64,000 nucleotides of DNA from Saccharina japonica (Eukaryota > Sar > Phaeophyceae > Laminariales > Laminariaceae). The DNA is taken from contig MEHQ01002827.1 in assembly GCA_008828725.1 (NCBI GenBank), positions 1 through 64,000 on the forward strand. Direction: 5' to 3'. Both the position numbers and the translations under genes were made by a program. Under the pieces are notes generated by a model. The model was not told the origin of the DNA. It made no database searches and saw only the letters and a program-made list of their open reading frames with translations. Below are positions 62,620 to 64,000 of the stretch, in pieces; position 1 is the stretch's first letter, and the number at the start of each line of letters is the position of its first letter.

Positions 62620-64000
62620 TCCCCCCCCCCCCCCCCCCCCTCCCGCCCCGCCCAGCCTGGTTGGTGAAAACCCGACGTGCTCCGTCCCGGCATTGTAGGG
62701 ATGCGAGGGTCTATGGTCATACGACTACGGCCGTGCACGGCATGAGTGCACCCCCCTCCCCCTCCCGGCCGCCCTCACCCCCCCCACCGCGGCACAACAC
62801 CGCACCGCACAGCACCAGCACAGCATCGCACAGCACAGCAGCACCGCATAGCAGCACCGCACAGAACAGAACCAGCACCGTACCACACCGTACCACACCG
62901 CACGGCACAGCACAGCACGCACAAACCCGTAACAGCCCGCGCGGCCAGCCCTGTGAGCAATTCACAGCAGAAAAAAAAGGTACCGGCCCCAGCAGTCGAA
63001 AGCGTGCCTCGACCCGCTCGTGCTATTTTTAAGTATTGCCCTGTCATTATGAGCAGTGTTGGAGGGTGCGCTCGTGCTTATTACAGTACTGCCTTGCCAT
63101 TTTGAGCAGTGTTGGAGGGTAAGTACCGCCTTTAAGTTCGTAACCCTGTGCTGTTATTTTTGTTGTTGTTGTTGTTGTTGCTTTTTTACGCTGAAAACCA
63201 AAAACCCCTTCTTCTTTTCCCGACGCCTTCTCTCCCCACACACCAACCACCGCGCCACCGCTACGTGGGCTGAACTGAAACAAGCCTGCCTGAAGCAAAG
63301 ATCATCCAAGAATTAACTCCGCGTGACACAAAACCAACTCCCCCCCCTCCCCCCTAAAAACGCGAGGCCCCTTCGACATCACAAAAAAGCAGAGACCACT
63401 TTCGTTCGGCAACCAAACTTTGTAGCAGGGGCCTGTCTTTCGTCCTTGTTATCTTGCCTCTCTCTGCTCGCCCACGCACCAACGCACCCACCCTCCCACC
63501 CACCCACCCACCCACCCACCCACCCACCCGGGCCTATGCCGCCACCCCTCCCCCGCGCGGTTCCAAAAAAGAAGAAGAAAAAAAACGCCTGCACTATATT
63601 CCTCTTTTCCCTGCAGCGATAGCTTTTGCTTGCTTGCGCGCGCGGCTGGCCGGTGCTGCTCTCGCGATGCTTGCTGGCTGTGCGTGCGTGCGCACGCACG
63701 GCGAAGAAACACCCTTGCAATTTCGTAAACCTGGCTCATTAAGTACGCCGGGGCCCCCCCGATCCCACCTCCCTCCTCCCCCCTTGCTCCCCCTCCGACA
63801 AAGCAAAGCCTTCCCGACTCCGACCAATAAAAACCGTTCTCTCAGAGCTGTTCCACGCCTGCCTCCTGGCCCATAGCCGCGCTCCCCGCCCCCGCGCCAG
63901 ACGCCGCCGCTGCTCCGCCCGCGGCGGCGGCGGCACCCTTCGACCCCACTCGCGCGGACCCGTCGCCGCCGTTGCCCGCGGGCAAGAGGAACGACAGCAG
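62620..64000. repeat. Fourth copy of the GSK3 3' flank
   Basis: Starts in poly-C after the gap and follows 7130-8560 with few differences: fewer (GTT) units at 63160-63180 and CGCACCAACG for the right arm's CGCACCCACG. It contains one Rep-D unit (62655-62755), the CAGCA-rich tract and the exon 7 tail. Confidence 0.9.
63842..64000 (-). CDS. GSK3: Fourth GSK3 copy, 3' part of exon 7, cut by window end
   Basis: The stop codon is at 63842-63844 and the frame continues to the window edge through the Ala/Gly tail and LSFLLPAGNGG. The 3' flank from 62640 matches the right arm closely. Confidence 0.85.
   Translation of the reverse strand: MLSFLLPAGNGGDGSARVGSKGAAAAAGGAAAASGAGAGSAAMGQEAGVEQL

Overview
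This is a eukaryotic nuclear window. It has small exons in long, repeat-packed introns, many microsatellites, minisatellites and terminal-inverted-repeat (TIR) elements, and no operons or Shine-Dalgarno context. The one gene I recognise firmly is a glycogen synthase kinase 3 (GSK3/shaggy) homologue on the minus strand (about 20.9 to 8.4 kb). GC-rich exons in intergenic DNA full of (GCAC)n, (GGGA)n and (CTAT)n would suit an alga or another protist, possibly a stramenopile, but the window alone does not settle the lineage.

Layout. 1-13615 is a large tail-to-tail inverted repeat: the left arm (1-6779) carries a second copy of GSK3 exons 5-7 on the plus strand, and the right arm (6844-13615) carries the same exons of the main gene. 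13616-20923 holds GSK3 exons 4, 3, 2 and 1 (read right to left) in repeat-rich introns. One internal GSK3 segment, between '...VEIIK' and 'ALDVV...', is not found. 22-46 kb is mostly mobile-element territory: four short palindromic MITE families, a SINE family with tRNA-like heads, a near-perfect 215-bp hairpin, and an array of exon-like units separated by GATA repeats (26.1-27.3 kb). A block at 28.9-35.1 kb recurs in direct orientation at 46.0-53.2 kb; the second copy carries a 954-bp hAT-like insertion whose empty site is preserved in the first. 54.6-55.3 kb is the apparent last exon of an unrelated membrane protein with a long polyalanine tract. From 59.15 kb to the end there are two more direct copies of the GSK3 3' end, split by a 676-bp N gap.

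The most interesting signal is not a gene. Three short TA-bounded motifs (TATTAATA, TACCAGGTA/TACCTGGTA and TACAGCAGTA/TACTGCTGTA) recur far more often than such words should. For the first two, related repeats within the window show the same site with only TA. They look like excision scars of TA-targeting DNA transposons.

Caveats. Four copies of the GSK3 3' end, an N gap, isolated N bases and patches of single-base indels (about 2.43-2.84, 46.0-47.6 and 59.5-60.3 kb) mean that part of the large-scale duplication may be unmerged haplotypes or misassembly. I saw no LTR retrovirus-like or capsid-bearing element, no rRNA gene and no CRISPR array.
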